DNA of 49,435 nt from Aurantibrevibacter litoralis (GCF_034651555.1 NZ_JAYEEQ010000023.1:1-49435), one strand, 5' to 3'; positions 40,714 to 49,435 are shown, numbered from the stretch's first letter. Notes: generated by a model not told the origin, from the letters alone. A program made the numbers and translations.

Positions 40714-41447
40714 TCGGTACAAGGCCAATTAAAATTAGCCACCGCATCGGAACTAGCGGCGGAAAGATTATAATGCCACCATTCGGACCGTACCGACCAA
40801 AATCCGTGCTTTTCCATGGTCTCTTTTAATAATTTTCTATGGATGAGTACGTCCTCCGGAAGATCAAAATTATCGTGGTAGGCCTTTCTTCCGAAGTAAT
40901 CAAAATCGGTGCCCATATCCAGTTCTTTGCCGTCCAAAGTAACCAACGTAATATCTACAGCACCGCCCCTATTGTGTATAGAACCTTTTTTAGGATCGGC
41001 CACATACTGCGGATTAGAAACGATGGCCCACATTTTATACTGCACCGAACGCGGCCTATAGCAATCAAAGAATTTAATTTTATATCCTTTGGCCATGAAT
41101 TCGGCATTGGCTTGCAACAGTGCCTTTGCGGTTTTCACTCTGGTATAACACTCGGCACAGGCGTACACTTTTTCGTTAAGGAAGTTCTGGGTCGTAGCAT
41201 AGCGCATATCGTACACAAAATCGACACTAAAATCGGCCAAACGCACAAAGGTGGTATCGGCAATTCCTTCCAGCGATTTTGGTTTCCAAACGAGTGCCGT
41301 TTCCACTTCTTGAACGGTATCTGCATGAATACTCTTAGTTTCTTCCGGTGTTCCTGTTTCCTTGTGCATCGGCTTTTCCTTACACCCTAAAACAATAAAG
41401 CCTATACAACAGCATATTCCTCCAAAAAACAGTATCTTACCCCTCAT
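40710..41447 (-). CDS. D-alanyl-D-alanine dipeptidase, VanX/DdpX family, lipoprotein
   Basis: 245 residues from ATG 41447; a GTG at 41456 is an alternative. The lipoprotein signal ends GFIVLGC (lipobox). The metallopeptidase domain has KIKFFDCYRPRSVQYKM, zinc-site GSIHNRGGAVDITLV (His and Asp), ELDMGTDFDYFG and EWWHYNL (Glu and His). Members cleave D-Ala-D-Ala or related dipeptides. A periplasmic lipoprotein form in Bacteroidetes fits cell-wall peptide recycling rather than vancomycin resistance. TATCTTTG at 41481-41474, 27 bases upstream of the ATG, is a -7 box candidate. Confidence 0.9.
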   Translation of the reverse strand: MRGKILFFGGICCCIGFIVLGCKEKPMHKETGTPEETKSIHADTVQEVETALVWKPKSLEGIADTTFVRLADFSVDFVYDMRYATTQNFLNEKVYACAECYTRVKTAKALLQANAEFMAKGYKIKFFDCYRPRSVQYKMWAIVSNPQYVADPKKGSIHNRGGAVDITLVTLDGKELDMGTDFDYFGRKAYHDNFDLPEDVLIHRKLLKETMEKHGFWSVRSEWWHYNLSAASSDAVANFNWPCTD

Positions 41448-41533
41448 AATTATCACGGTTTGTTGCTATTCGTCAAAGATACTAATGACCTGTAGAACTA
41501 GACCTTTATCCACGAATTAATTTTAGGACATTC

Positions 41534-42631
41534 ATGAACATCACTAAAGCATTGGGTATCGTTTTAATCCTTCTTGTTTTTAATCCCACATCTAACGCAC
41601 AGGAAAAATGGCTTTTAGGTTTTGAAAAACCGGCACAAAACCCGATCATGCGGGCAGACTCCACCTATGTTTTTCAAGACCCCATTACGAAAAAGGCGGT
41701 GCAATGGCAAAAAGCCGACGTGTTTAATCCTGCGGCTATCGTCCGAAATGATACCGTATTTATGTTATTCCGAGCGGAAGACGACCCATCGGCTATTTTA
41801 GGCGGACGAACGTCCAGAGTTGGTTTGGCTTATAGCACAGACGGGATACATTTTACCAAATACCCCGATCCCGTACTGTACCCTTCGGTAGATGAATTTC
41901 AAATTTGGGACTTTCCCGGTGGCATTGAAGATCCCCGTGTGGTAGAAACGCCGGAGGGTGGCTATATTATGCTCTACACGAGTTGGAATAAGGAAACCGC
42001 ACGCTTATCGGCTGCGAGCTCTCCGGACTTAAAGTCATGGACAAAACACGGTCCTGTTTTTGAAGAAGCGTACGAAGGAAAATTTTTAGACATCTGGAGT
42101 AAATCCGGTTCCGTGGTCACCGAACTTCAAAACGGCACCTTACAGGCTAAAAAAATAAAGGGGAAATATGTAATGTACTGGGGTGAACTTTTTGTGAATG
42201 TAGCACAATCTGACAATTTGATAGATTGGGTGCCTATGGTAGATGCTTCCGGTGAACTTCTGCATGTTTTTGAACCCACCTTGGGCGATTTTGACAGTCA
42301 TTTAACCGAACCAGGCCCTCCTGCGCTCTATACCGAGCATGGCATTCTTTTGCTGTATAATGGAAAAAATCTGAAGGGCGATGGGGCAAGCGACAAAGTA
42401 CCACAAGGCACATATTGCGGTGGACAGGCACTTTTTGACAAGAACGACCCCACCCAACTATTAGAACGGTTGGCCACCCCGTTTATTTGTCCGGATCTTC
42501 CTCATGAAGTTTCCGGTCAATATGCGGCAGGCACCACTTTTATAGAAGGATTGGTTTTTTATAAAGGCAAATGGTTTTTGTATTACGGTACGGCCGATTC
42601 TATGGTAGGATTGGCTATAAAATCGGATTAA
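41534..42631 (+). CDS. Exported glycoside hydrolase family 130 enzyme (beta-mannoside-active type)
   Basis: 365 residues. Signal peptide MNITKALGIVLILLVFNPTS (cleavage near NAQ) is followed by a five-blade beta-propeller with FNPAAIVRNDTVFMLFRAED, RVGLAYSTDGIHF, PGGIEDPRVVETPEGGYIM (catalytic-type Asp region) and KGKYVMYWGE. GH130 contains mannoside phosphorylases and beta-1,2-mannosidases. An exported form is more likely a hydrolase, since phosphorylases are usually cytoplasmic, but this is inference. Upstream sequence has only a partial -7 box (TAATTTTA). Sugar source may be algal or fungal mannan or host glycans. Confidence 0.88.
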   Translation: MNITKALGIVLILLVFNPTSNAQEKWLLGFEKPAQNPIMRADSTYVFQDPITKKAVQWQKADVFNPAAIVRNDTVFMLFRAEDDPSAILGGRTSRVGLAYSTDGIHFTKYPDPVLYPSVDEFQIWDFPGGIEDPRVVETPEGGYIMLYTSWNKETARLSAASSPDLKSWTKHGPVFEEAYEGKFLDIWSKSGSVVTELQNGTLQAKKIKGKYVMYWGELFVNVAQSDNLIDWVPMVDASGELLHVFEPTLGDFDSHLTEPGPPALYTEHGILLLYNGKNLKGDGASDKVPQGTYCGGQALFDKNDPTQLLERLATPFICPDLPHEVSGQYAAGTTFIEGLVFYKGKWFLYYGTADSMVGLAIKSD

Positions 42632-42793
42632 TGCCCATGTACCCCGAGTGCGATAAATCGCTATTCGTAAGCGCTTTTTTACCCTCTAAAAAGGACATAA
42701 AACTGCTGAATAGCGTTATTTTAACCGTATCCATTTTCTCATTCCGACAATTAGGATTTCCTTAAAAGGCTACATACCGTGCATAACACCTAT
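42632..42793. other. Convergent intergenic spacer after the GH130 gene
   Basis: Contains a small hairpin GCGAT-AA-ATCGC and a weak 4-bp stem followed by CTTTTTT, a possible terminator for the GH130 transcript. No gene is seen. Confidence 0.3.
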
Positions 42794-44680
42794 CTAAGGC
42801 TTCGTGCTATCTCTAACATCCTTTTTTAAATGTTCGCTATCCCAAGAATGATCGCTGCCTTCGTTTTGAGCATACAAATCGCGGCGCAATAACTCTTCTT
42901 GCAAGGCAACCTCTTCCTGCACCGTTACCATATAGGCCATTTTATCGTGCCTTTTTGTAGCCAAACGCAACGTCGTGTCCTGATCGTACTTTATAAACTG
43001 TTGGCCTTGCCTCGTAGCTGTATATTTTCGAAAACCAAGCTGCACCAAGGCATCGACACCCATATGTACTGCAGTGTAAAGCGTTTCTCTGTAAAAATTA
43101 GCCACTCCGTGATCTATTAATTCAAACGCATCATTTCGGTTTCTTGCCCTTGCCAAAATCTTGAGATGGGGAAAATGTTTCCGCAAAAGCACTATCAATT
43201 GTAAATTAATTTCCGGGTTATCAATGGCGGCTATAAATAACTTGGCTTCTTCGGCACCGGCCGCTTTCAGCAGCGAAAGCCTAGTGGCATCTCCGTAATA
43301 GACATTAAATCCCATTTTACGCAAGGTTTCTACCCGTTCTGCATCGTGATCCAATACGGTAACTTCAATTTTATTGGCCCGCAACATTCTGCCTATGGTG
43401 CTTCCAAAATGTCCAAAGCCTGCAATAATCACAGCATTCGTTTCTTCTATGGTAACATCGTCCTTAGAAACGGTTTCTTTTGTGCCAACAAACGGCAATA
43501 TATAGTTCTCATTTAGGGCTGTCAAAAATGGGGTTAATAACATGGACAAAGCTATGATGGCTAAAATTTGATTGGCAAGTGCGGTAGGAACAATACCCAA
43601 TCCCATGGCAAATCCCATAATTACAAATCCAAACTCACCGGCCTGACTGAGTCCTAAAGAGAATTGTAAATTTTGATCCACATTTTTACCATAGACCTTT
43701 CCAATACCAAAAAGAACCAGAAACTTAAGGCTGGTGAGGGCTACCACAAAGGCAAAAATAAAAATAGGGTTATTGATAATAAGGTCAAAATCGATAGACG
43801 CCCCAACACCAATAAAAAAAAGACCTAATAACAATCCCTTAAAAGGAGCTATGTCTCCTTCTAACTCGTGTTTAAATTCTGAATTAGCCAAAACCACTCC
43901 GGCCATAAACGCCCCTAAAGCCGGACTAAGACCTACTAACTGCATAAGATACGATACGGCAAAAACCACAAGGAGCGCAGAAGCCGTAAACAATTCCTGA
44001 AGTCTGGTTTTGGCAACCATTCGCAACAAGGGCACAATCACAAATCTGCCGGAAAAATAAATAGCCGTTATGGCAGTAGTTACGACCAACGTTTGAATCC
44101 ATGCCGGAAAATCTGAAATTAAAGAAGGCGCAATTTGGTTGATGTTCATGTCCGATGCTTCGGAAACCATTAAGGGAATTATAGCTAAAATAGGAATCAC
44201 AGCAATATCCTGATATAGCAATACGGCAAAAGACGACCGACCCATGGAAGTGTTGTTCAGTCCCTTTTCTTTTAGGGTTTGTAACACAATTGCCGTAGAG
44301 GACAGCGATAATGCAAGTGCTATGGTTAGGGATATTTGCCAGTTCCAACCCAAAATTAATTGTAATCCAAAAAATAAGAGAATGGCCGTGCCTATCACCT
44401 GTAAAGAGCCCATGCCTGCAATAAACTTTCGCATTCGCCAAAATTTATACGGATCTAATTCCAGGCCTATCAAAAACAACATCATCACCACTCCAAATTC
44501 GGCAAAATGCATGATATCGCTCCCTTTTTGCCCTATAAGCTCAAAAACGGATGGGCCAATAGCAATGCCTGCAAACAAGTAGCCCAAAATAGAGCTAAGA
44601 CCTATCTTCTTAGCAATGGGCACAAAAACTACTGCCGCAAGCAAATAAATAATGGCTTCGAGAAAAAAATTAGATTCCAT
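42794..44680 (-). CDS. Monovalent cation:proton antiporter-2 / KefC-like transporter with TrkA-N domain
   Basis: 628 residues. An N-terminal exchanger domain (about 1-390) with twelve to thirteen hydrophobic helices includes GYLFAGIAIGPSVFEL, MMLFLIGLELDPYKFW and FMAGVVLANSEFKHELE. The cytoplasmic TrkA-N (RCK) Rossmann domain has AVIIAGFGHFGSTIGRML, LDHDAERVETLRKMG and YGDATRLSLLKAAGA, followed by a charged tail. KefC-type systems extrude potassium in response to glutathione adducts. This organism probably makes bacillithiol (bshA in the window), so the ligand may differ. The start overlaps the KefF-like gene's end by 11 bases. Confidence 0.93.
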   Translation of the reverse strand: MESNFFLEAIIYLLAAVVFVPIAKKIGLSSILGYLFAGIAIGPSVFELIGQKGSDIMHFAEFGVVMMLFLIGLELDPYKFWRMRKFIAGMGSLQVIGTAILLFFGLQLILGWNWQISLTIALALSLSSTAIVLQTLKEKGLNNTSMGRSSFAVLLYQDIAVIPILAIIPLMVSEASDMNINQIAPSLISDFPAWIQTLVVTTAITAIYFSGRFVIVPLLRMVAKTRLQELFTASALLVVFAVSYLMQLVGLSPALGAFMAGVVLANSEFKHELEGDIAPFKGLLLGLFFIGVGASIDFDLIINNPIFIFAFVVALTSLKFLVLFGIGKVYGKNVDQNLQFSLGLSQAGEFGFVIMGFAMGLGIVPTALANQILAIIALSMLLTPFLTALNENYILPFVGTKETVSKDDVTIEETNAVIIAGFGHFGSTIGRMLRANKIEVTVLDHDAERVETLRKMGFNVYYGDATRLSLLKAAGAEEAKLFIAAIDNPEINLQLIVLLRKHFPHLKILARARNRNDAFELIDHGVANFYRETLYTAVHMGVDALVQLGFRKYTATRQGQQFIKYDQDTTLRLATKRHDKMAYMVTVQEEVALQEELLRRDLYAQNEGSDHSWDSEHLKKDVRDSTKP

Positions 44681-45293
44681 GGGCTGTATTTAGAGATGTA
44701 TACCAGTCGTTCATATACACATGATTTTTAAAATCCGCTTCGCTAAATCCCGTTGTAAGGATATGGTTTAAGAGTGATCCATAGGCCTTACCCGCTTGCA
44801 CATAGTCTCTAATTTCCATATCAAAGGTGCCGTGTACCACATAGGGTGGTAAATACTTCATTTTGCACACCTGTGCCGTTTGGTTAAAAGGTTCTAACAA
44901 TTCGTAAATGGTAAATCTATCCCTGCCAGTTTTACAATAATTTTCTTGATTACCCCCTGTAGTAACAACCTGAAACACATATTTTCCTTCCAAGGCATTC
45001 CCCTCGGACCCATAGGCCCATTTGTATTCTAGCACCAAATCAATCCACTGCTTTAGCAGCGGCGGGCAGCTGTACCAATAGAGTGGATGCTGCCAAATAA
45101 TGATATCATGCTCTTTTAAAAGCGCTTGCTCCCGGTTTATGTCCACATTAAACTCCGGATAAAGCTCATATAAATCGTGAAACGTGATATTTTCTGTAAC
45201 AGGTATATGTTTTATAAGCTCCTTGTGAGCCTGAGATTTTTCAAACAAAGGGTGTGCAAATAGAAGTAAGATTTTATGTGAGGCCATATGCAC
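44670..45293 (-). CDS. NAD(P)H-dependent quinone oxidoreductase, KefF-like
   Basis: This flavodoxin-fold protein has 207 residues. Motifs are KILLLFAHPLFEKSQAHKEL at the N-terminus, WQHPLYWYSCPPLLKQWIDL, VLEYKWAYGSEGNALEGK and TTGG. These match the KefF/YabF-type ancillary quinone reductases that bind and activate KefC transporters. The transporter gene follows with an 11-base overlap, as in the kefFC pair of enterobacteria, which strengthens the call. ATG 45293 or 45287 may be the start. The 284 bases upstream (45294-45577) hold no supported gene. Confidence 0.9.
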   Translation of the reverse strand: MHMASHKILLLFAHPLFEKSQAHKELIKHIPVTENITFHDLYELYPEFNVDINREQALLKEHDIIIWQHPLYWYSCPPLLKQWIDLVLEYKWAYGSEGNALEGKYVFQVVTTGGNQENYCKTGRDRFTIYELLEPFNQTAQVCKMKYLPPYVVHGTFDMEIRDYVQAGKAYGSLLNHILTTGFSEADFKNHVYMNDWYTSLNTAHGI

Positions 45294-45577
45294 TTATTTT
45301 TATTGAAATTACAATTAATTTTAAAAAATTCAAGACAATCCCATCCATCGCCCATAAAAATAAGAACTTCTTTGGAAAGAAACTGCCCTAGTCATTGCAT
45401 CTTAAACGAAACGGATCTATTTTGTACCCTACAAAAGTTGGGGTGCCTAAAGAAACAGAAAACCGTACCTGATCCGGAAATACCCCGATCGGATACGGCT
45501 TAGCAATCTGTTGTAATCAAGAACAAATTTTGGCATCCTAACCTTAACCTGCTACAATACTATGCGGAAAGTTATTC

Positions 45578-46417
45578 CTACTCTAAACCCTTTAAAAAGG
45601 CTAAGCTCTGGGGAACCTGCTCTACTACTCTAGAAGATTCATCTTCAATAAACATGTATTCTATGCCTAGTTTCTTAGCCTCGGCTACCACGCCTGCAAT
45701 ATCGATTTGGCCGGTACCGAGTACCACATTAGTTTCCACATCTTCATGGCCCGTATTGTTGCCCTTAACCCCATGTTCCATGTCTTTAAGATGAAGCAAA
45801 GTCATCTTGCCCGGATATTTTTTCATAAGGGCAAGAGGATCGGCACCACCATGCTGTGCCCAATATACATCGAGTTCAAAGGTGAAATCGGTGGCGTTTT
45901 TTGCCATATAATCAAATAAAGTGCCCTCTTCATAGGGACGAAATTCGTAGCCATGTGCATGATATGCCAAGGTTAAGCCATTCGCCTTTAACAGTTTTCC
46001 AGCCCTATTAAAAACCTCAGTAGCGTATTTTGTTTCTTCAATGGCAAAATCATTATTGTTATGGGGTATCCAGGCACACATTACGTATGTTGCTCCAAAA
46101 GCCTTAGCGTTGGCCACTACGTTCTTGGGGTTTTGCTCTAATTCTTCAAAACTTGCGCCCACACTCACCACGTCCAAATTATGTTTCGTCAATAGTGCTT
46201 TGAAATCTTCCATGGCATACCCATAGGTGCCTCCGCCTTCAAGTTTGGTAATACCCCAATCACTAATAGTTTTTAGCGATCCATCTACATCTGTTTTAAA
46301 TTGATTCCTAAGACTGTATAATTGAATACCTATTTCCTGGCCATAGACCAACGTTCCACCCCACTGAGCGAGCAGTAGACTGGCGACCATAGTGATATAC
46401 TTATTTTTTGTGCGCAT
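45578..46417 (-). CDS. Exported sugar phosphate isomerase/epimerase-type TIM-barrel protein
   Basis: 279 residues from ATG 46417; the frame runs back to 46465 but the signal peptide decides the start. Signal MRTKNKYITMVASLLLAQWG ends near VYGQ. The xylose-isomerase-like barrel has IGIQLYSLRNQFKTDVDGSL, WGITKLEGGGTYGYAMEDF, AYHAHGYEFRP, FELDVYWAQHGGADPL, LLHLKDMEHGV and EYMFIEDESS, with metal-ligand-type Glu/His positions. In 3-keto-glycoside pathways, such proteins act on the oxidised sugar after the GMC oxidoreductase. Third gene of the operon, 17 bases after the subunit-3-like gene. Exact reaction unknown. Confidence 0.85.
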   Translation of the reverse strand: MRTKNKYITMVASLLLAQWGGTLVYGQEIGIQLYSLRNQFKTDVDGSLKTISDWGITKLEGGGTYGYAMEDFKALLTKHNLDVVSVGASFEELEQNPKNVVANAKAFGATYVMCAWIPHNNNDFAIEETKYATEVFNRAGKLLKANGLTLAYHAHGYEFRPYEEGTLFDYMAKNATDFTFELDVYWAQHGGADPLALMKKYPGKMTLLHLKDMEHGVKGNNTGHEDVETNVVLGTGQIDIAGVVAEAKKLGIEYMFIEDESSRVVEQVPQSLAFLKGLE

Positions 46418-46434
46418 CGTTTCCTTTTTTAAAA

Positions 46435-47157
46435 TTATGTTAACAGGTTGCCCTGCTCGTCCCATTCCGCTATTATGTTTCGCTTGCTTTGATCAACGCA
46501 TTTGGCGATCCACTCGGGGTCATAGGCTACGCCATGTTGATCCAGCACATCTTGGGGCACACCATCCCAAACATTGGGTTGATTGCCTTTATAGCCCAAA
46601 TCCGCTATGCCCTCCTTTGACGTATAGTAACCGGTTACCGTTAACCCACGCATCATATAAAAAAATTGAATTTCTAAAGGTTGTTCCTTCAAAGGCATAT
46701 CCAAATCATGCCAGCAAATTTCGTCACAAATTTGTTTTTTTTGCGCTAAGGTTGCCGATTTAAACTCGGTACCAAATTCACTGTTGCTTTTATGATCCAA
46801 CCACATAAGACCTCCCAAAAGTGTGGGTGCCATTTCGGGTATATCTTTCCCCATAAATTCTACCAATTCCGGTACACCGGCCTCAATAGGGCCACCGTGA
46901 GGTTCTTTAGGGGGAAGTATAACCACACTTAGGGCCGCGATGGTTTCCATTTCATGTTCGTTAAAAAGCTGTTCGGCTTGCAGTTTTTCCAAACGCTCTA
47001 ACTCTGCCGGTGTACGTCCAAAGTATTTTTCGCTACTTTCTGCAATAGCCTGGTCTATTGTTTCCGTTGTATCCGTTTTACAGGCGTTGAAAACCAAACC
47101 GGAACTCGCAGCGGCGCCTCCAAGGATGAGGGTCTGTAAACTTTTTCTTCTATCCAT
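46435..47157 (-). CDS. Gluconate 2-dehydrogenase subunit 3 family protein (Tat-type lipoprotein)
   Basis: 240 residues. The N-terminus MDRRKSLQTLILGGAAASSG has a twin-arginine motif and a hydrophobic stretch, then FNAC resembling a lipobox. The mature part shows EHEMETIAALSVVILPPKEP, GVPELVEFMG and a C-terminal region with DGVPQDVLDQHGVAYDPEW, typical of the small subunit of membrane gluconate/fructose/glucoside-3-dehydrogenases. It is believed to escort the GMC subunit across the membrane and help assembly. It begins 4 bases after the GMC gene, so the two subunits are cotranslated. Confidence 0.9.
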   Translation of the reverse strand: MDRRKSLQTLILGGAAASSGLVFNACKTDTTETIDQAIAESSEKYFGRTPAELERLEKLQAEQLFNEHEMETIAALSVVILPPKEPHGGPIEAGVPELVEFMGKDIPEMAPTLLGGLMWLDHKSNSEFGTEFKSATLAQKKQICDEICWHDLDMPLKEQPLEIQFFYMMRGLTVTGYYTSKEGIADLGYKGNQPNVWDGVPQDVLDQHGVAYDPEWIAKCVDQSKRNIIAEWDEQGNLLT

Positions 47158-47161
47158 CTTC

Positions 47162-48883
47162 TTAAATATTTTGTTGCTTCAATTGTTCAATGATATAATC
47201 GGATGCCCTCCACGACAACGCCATAATGGTCCAGGTACAGTTCTTGTCGGCTTGGGAAACAAAAGGCCCTGCATCTACAATAAACACATTATCCGCATCA
47301 TGTAATTGTTGGTATTTGTTTGTTACCGATGTTTTGGGGTCGTTCCCCATTCTGGTCGTCCCTACTTCATGTATGATCTGTCCTGGGGCAAGCAATCCAT
47401 AGTTCTGTTCTTTACCCGGTTTTTCACCCAAGGGAATACCGCCCATGTTATGAATTAGTTCTTCAAAGGTATCCTGCATATGCTTGGCCTGGTTTATTTC
47501 ATATTGCGAATGCTTGTAGTTGAACTTTAAGACCGGGATACCGTATTTGTCTACCGTAGTAGGGTCTATTTCGCATCTATTTTCTTTAAATGCAATGGCC
47601 TCTCCACGGCCACCAAAACCGATCACCGAACCATAATACTTTTTAACGTCATCTCTAAGGCTATCGCCATAGCCCCCCACTTTGAGTCCAAAAAACTTAT
47701 TCATGCCATTAGGGTCAAATCCAAAACCGTAGTTGGGTTGGCCCATACCGCCCCAAACTTCAATATGGTATCCTCTTGGGAAGTTTAGTTTAGAGTGGTC
47801 CCCCCACCATGGCGAATACACATGCATACCCCCTACACCATCCTCGTTATAGGAAACTTTTCTATTCATAAGATCTGGAATAACACCAGAAGCGCTGGCA
47901 CCCGTAGAATCATGGAGGTACCTACCCACGACATCGCTACTATTGCCCAAACCATTGGGATGTTGTTTGCTCTTAGAATTTAAAAGTATTCGTGCCGAAC
48001 TACAGGCCGATGCCGCCAATACCACTACTTTGGCCTTTAGTTTATATTCTTTCCTATCCTCTTTGTTGATATAGGAAACTCCGGTGGCTCTGCCCTCTTC
48101 GTTGGTAGTAACTTCACGTACCATGCTATTGACAAATAACTTTACTTTTCCACCACTTTTCTGAGCAGGAAAAATAAGGCAGCTACCTGCGGAGAAATCG
48201 GCATATACTTGACAAGAACGGCCACATTGACCACAATAGAAACACACTCCCCGTTCGTTATTGATTCGCTTGGTTAACATGGAAAGCCTTCCGGGAATTA
48301 CCGGAATGCCCGATTTTTTTGCTCCTTTAATATAAAACAATTCGTGCAATCTTGGTTTTGGAGGAGGAAGAAAAAAACCGTCGGGATCATCCTCTCTACC
48401 TTCTTTAGTGCCAAAAACACCGATTAATTTATCTAACTTATCGTAATAGGGTTTTACATCTTCATACCCTATAGGCCAATCATCTCCCAGTCCGTCTCGT
48501 GATTTTCCTTTAAAATCCTTGGGGCCAAACCGCAACGAAATACGTCCCCAGTGGTTGGTACGGCCGCCCAACATTCTTGCCCTCCACCATTTAAATTCAG
48601 TGCCTTTTTCGTGGGTATAGGGTTCGCCCTCCACTTCCCAGTCTCCCCAGGACATATCCCATTCTCCAAACGCCCTGTCTGTACCTGCTCCTCTTCTAGG
48701 AGAGTCATAGGGCCATTTTAATTGGGTCATTGTTTTAGGGTCTGCGGGGTCAAAAAACGGCCCTGCTTCTACAACGGCTATGTTTAATCCGGCATCGGCT
48801 AACTGTTTGGTAGCCACACCACCACCAGCCCCGGAACCTACAATAATAACATCAAAGATTTCGGAGGATTCTTTTATCTGCAT
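47162..48883 (-). CDS. GMC-family FAD-dependent oxidoreductase (sugar/3-keto-glycoside type)
   Basis: 573 residues. FAD-binding DVIIVGSGAGGGVATKQLAD, the second nucleotide motif GGRTNHWGRISLRF, a Cys cluster YCGQCGRSCQVYADF (about 220-235) and the C-terminal HEVGTTRMGNDPKTSV ... DAGPFVSQADKNCTWTIMA fit the gluconate dehydrogenase/lactoside-3-dehydrogenase GMC group. No signal peptide is present, consistent with export by hitchhiking on the Tat-signal subunit encoded next. It likely oxidises a sugar or glycoside, passing electrons onward; the cytochrome subunit seen in some homologues is not in the operon. Leading gene of the three-gene operon. Confidence 0.92.
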   Translation of the reverse strand: MQIKESSEIFDVIIVGSGAGGGVATKQLADAGLNIAVVEAGPFFDPADPKTMTQLKWPYDSPRRGAGTDRAFGEWDMSWGDWEVEGEPYTHEKGTEFKWWRARMLGGRTNHWGRISLRFGPKDFKGKSRDGLGDDWPIGYEDVKPYYDKLDKLIGVFGTKEGREDDPDGFFLPPPKPRLHELFYIKGAKKSGIPVIPGRLSMLTKRINNERGVCFYCGQCGRSCQVYADFSAGSCLIFPAQKSGGKVKLFVNSMVREVTTNEEGRATGVSYINKEDRKEYKLKAKVVVLAASACSSARILLNSKSKQHPNGLGNSSDVVGRYLHDSTGASASGVIPDLMNRKVSYNEDGVGGMHVYSPWWGDHSKLNFPRGYHIEVWGGMGQPNYGFGFDPNGMNKFFGLKVGGYGDSLRDDVKKYYGSVIGFGGRGEAIAFKENRCEIDPTTVDKYGIPVLKFNYKHSQYEINQAKHMQDTFEELIHNMGGIPLGEKPGKEQNYGLLAPGQIIHEVGTTRMGNDPKTSVTNKYQQLHDADNVFIVDAGPFVSQADKNCTWTIMALSWRASDYIIEQLKQQNI

Positions 48884-49299
48884 AATTTGGTTTTTAATTT
48901 ATCGCCTCCAATTTAACACATAAAAAAGTAAGAATCACATTTTTTTATACGAACGACAAAGGAACGGGTCTAATAGGACATTAAATGATAGGTAAAAGAC
49001 AAAATAATATCATCTTGCGCCAACGTTCACTACAGTTAATCGTAGTCGCTTAAAAAATGTGGCGCTTTTCTTTGTTTTAAAATGATAGCATCCTATTTCT
49101 TAGTAGGAATAGTCTTTTTGTTTTGTGTGTGCAAAGGCCTATGCCTATAAACCTAGTATTTTTGATTGGTGTACGAATAGCAACCGTTCGGATTGTTGAC
49201 AAACGCAAATCACCCAAACTCTTATAAACTCAAAAAAATATATATTCAGTAAACCAACCAAAAATAATCTTTAGGTAAAAAAACTGCCTCTTACGCGGT
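48884..49299. other. Upstream region of the GMC operon
   Basis: No gene was supported in these 416 bases. The minus strand must hold the operon promoter, but no full TTG-N17-TANNTTTG was found; the closest is TACTTTTT with a TTTG too far upstream. On the plus strand a lone TATTTTTG (49157-49164) and a small inverted repeat TCCTA ... TAGGA occur. Confidence 0.4.
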
Positions 49300-49435
49300 A
49301 TAAAAAATTTCTTGAAACTGACTATCCCCGAGGCAAGCCATAGGGGTATACTTCTACCGCGCTCAGTACGGGTTTCGCCAGTTTCATTTTGGCCTTTGGG
49401 CCAAAATCCGAAATTTTGTATTTAACCTCACCCGG
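49300..49435 (+). repeat. Dispersed repeat, copy 2 (cut by window end)
   Basis: Ungapped match of 136 bases to 35397-35532 with 8 mismatches, in the same orientation. The window stops inside it; copy 1 suggests that a further hairpin (GGAACTG ... CAGTTCC) would follow. Confidence 0.9.

Noticed and set aside
40839..41390. 183-codon plus-strand frame opposite the VanX-type gene
   Set aside because: Antisense to a gene with complete metallopeptidase motifs; its product has no recognisable features.
45288..45503. 71-codon plus-strand open frame upstream of the KefF-like gene
   Set aside because: No signal, no motif and it overlaps the KefF-like start; most likely non-coding.

Overview
The window looks like a chromosomal contig of a marine Flavobacteriaceae member (Bacteroidetes). 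Pointers are the gene families present (bacillithiol BshA, a GH3-beta-lactamase fusion, a DUF4159 protein, LptD next to an AmiC-type amidase, a TamB-like giant), several promoters of the Bacteroidetes form TTG-N16..18-TANNTTTG, frequent TTG/GTG starts and A-rich leaders instead of strong Shine-Dalgarno sites. Both window ends lie in repeats (an IS3-family element at the left, a dispersed 136-base repeat at the right), as expected for a contig broken at repeats.

Region 1 (1-9102) is the most unusual part. The end of an IS3-family element abuts a plus-strand run of seven tandem paralogous genes (322-8619), each about 350-420 codons, with gaps of -4 to +31 bases. They encode GNAT-fold, FemAB/CelD-like (Acetyltransf_6-type) putative acyl- or aminoacyl-transferases. 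Six of the seven end in a shared module of about 50 residues that I do not recognise. The IS has removed the 5' end of gene 1 and the natural promoter, but its terminus carries an outward TANNTTTG box. About 300 bases after gene 7 look like decayed coding sequence.

Region 2 (9103-11477) is a minus-strand pair, an MBOAT O-acyltransferase and an SGNH-hydrolase-like partner joined by a TAATG junction, the usual layout for extracellular polysaccharide O-acylation. It is visibly AT-rich. Convergent with the seven-gene array, it may form an acylation island with it.

Region 3 (11584-23284) is minus-strand envelope and thiol functions: an OmpA-family protein with its own promoter and terminator, a small lipoprotein overlapping bshA, a NagZ-like GH3 fused to a serine beta-lactamase domain, then a five-gene run (amidase, MlaD/MCE protein, membrane Fe-S protein, CCG-domain protein, small unknown protein) interrupted by a 469-base low-complexity spacer.

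Region 4 (23592-37546): lptD and ridA (plus); an N-acetylglucosamine-kinase-like gene, gapA, pfkA and a tamB-like gene (minus); then tsaD, a multi-TM protein with a repeat inserted just before its likely start, and rsmE (plus).

Region 5 (37764-49435): DUF4159 protein, AI-2E family transporter, a SAM methyltransferase, a VanX-type dipeptidase, an exported GH130 enzyme, a KefC/KefF-like pair, and a three-gene sugar-oxidation operon (GMC oxidoreductase, gluconate-dehydrogenase subunit-3-like protein, exported sugar isomerase/epimerase). The last 136 bases are a second copy of the repeat at 35397. I saw no rRNA, tRNA, CRISPR array or replication origin.
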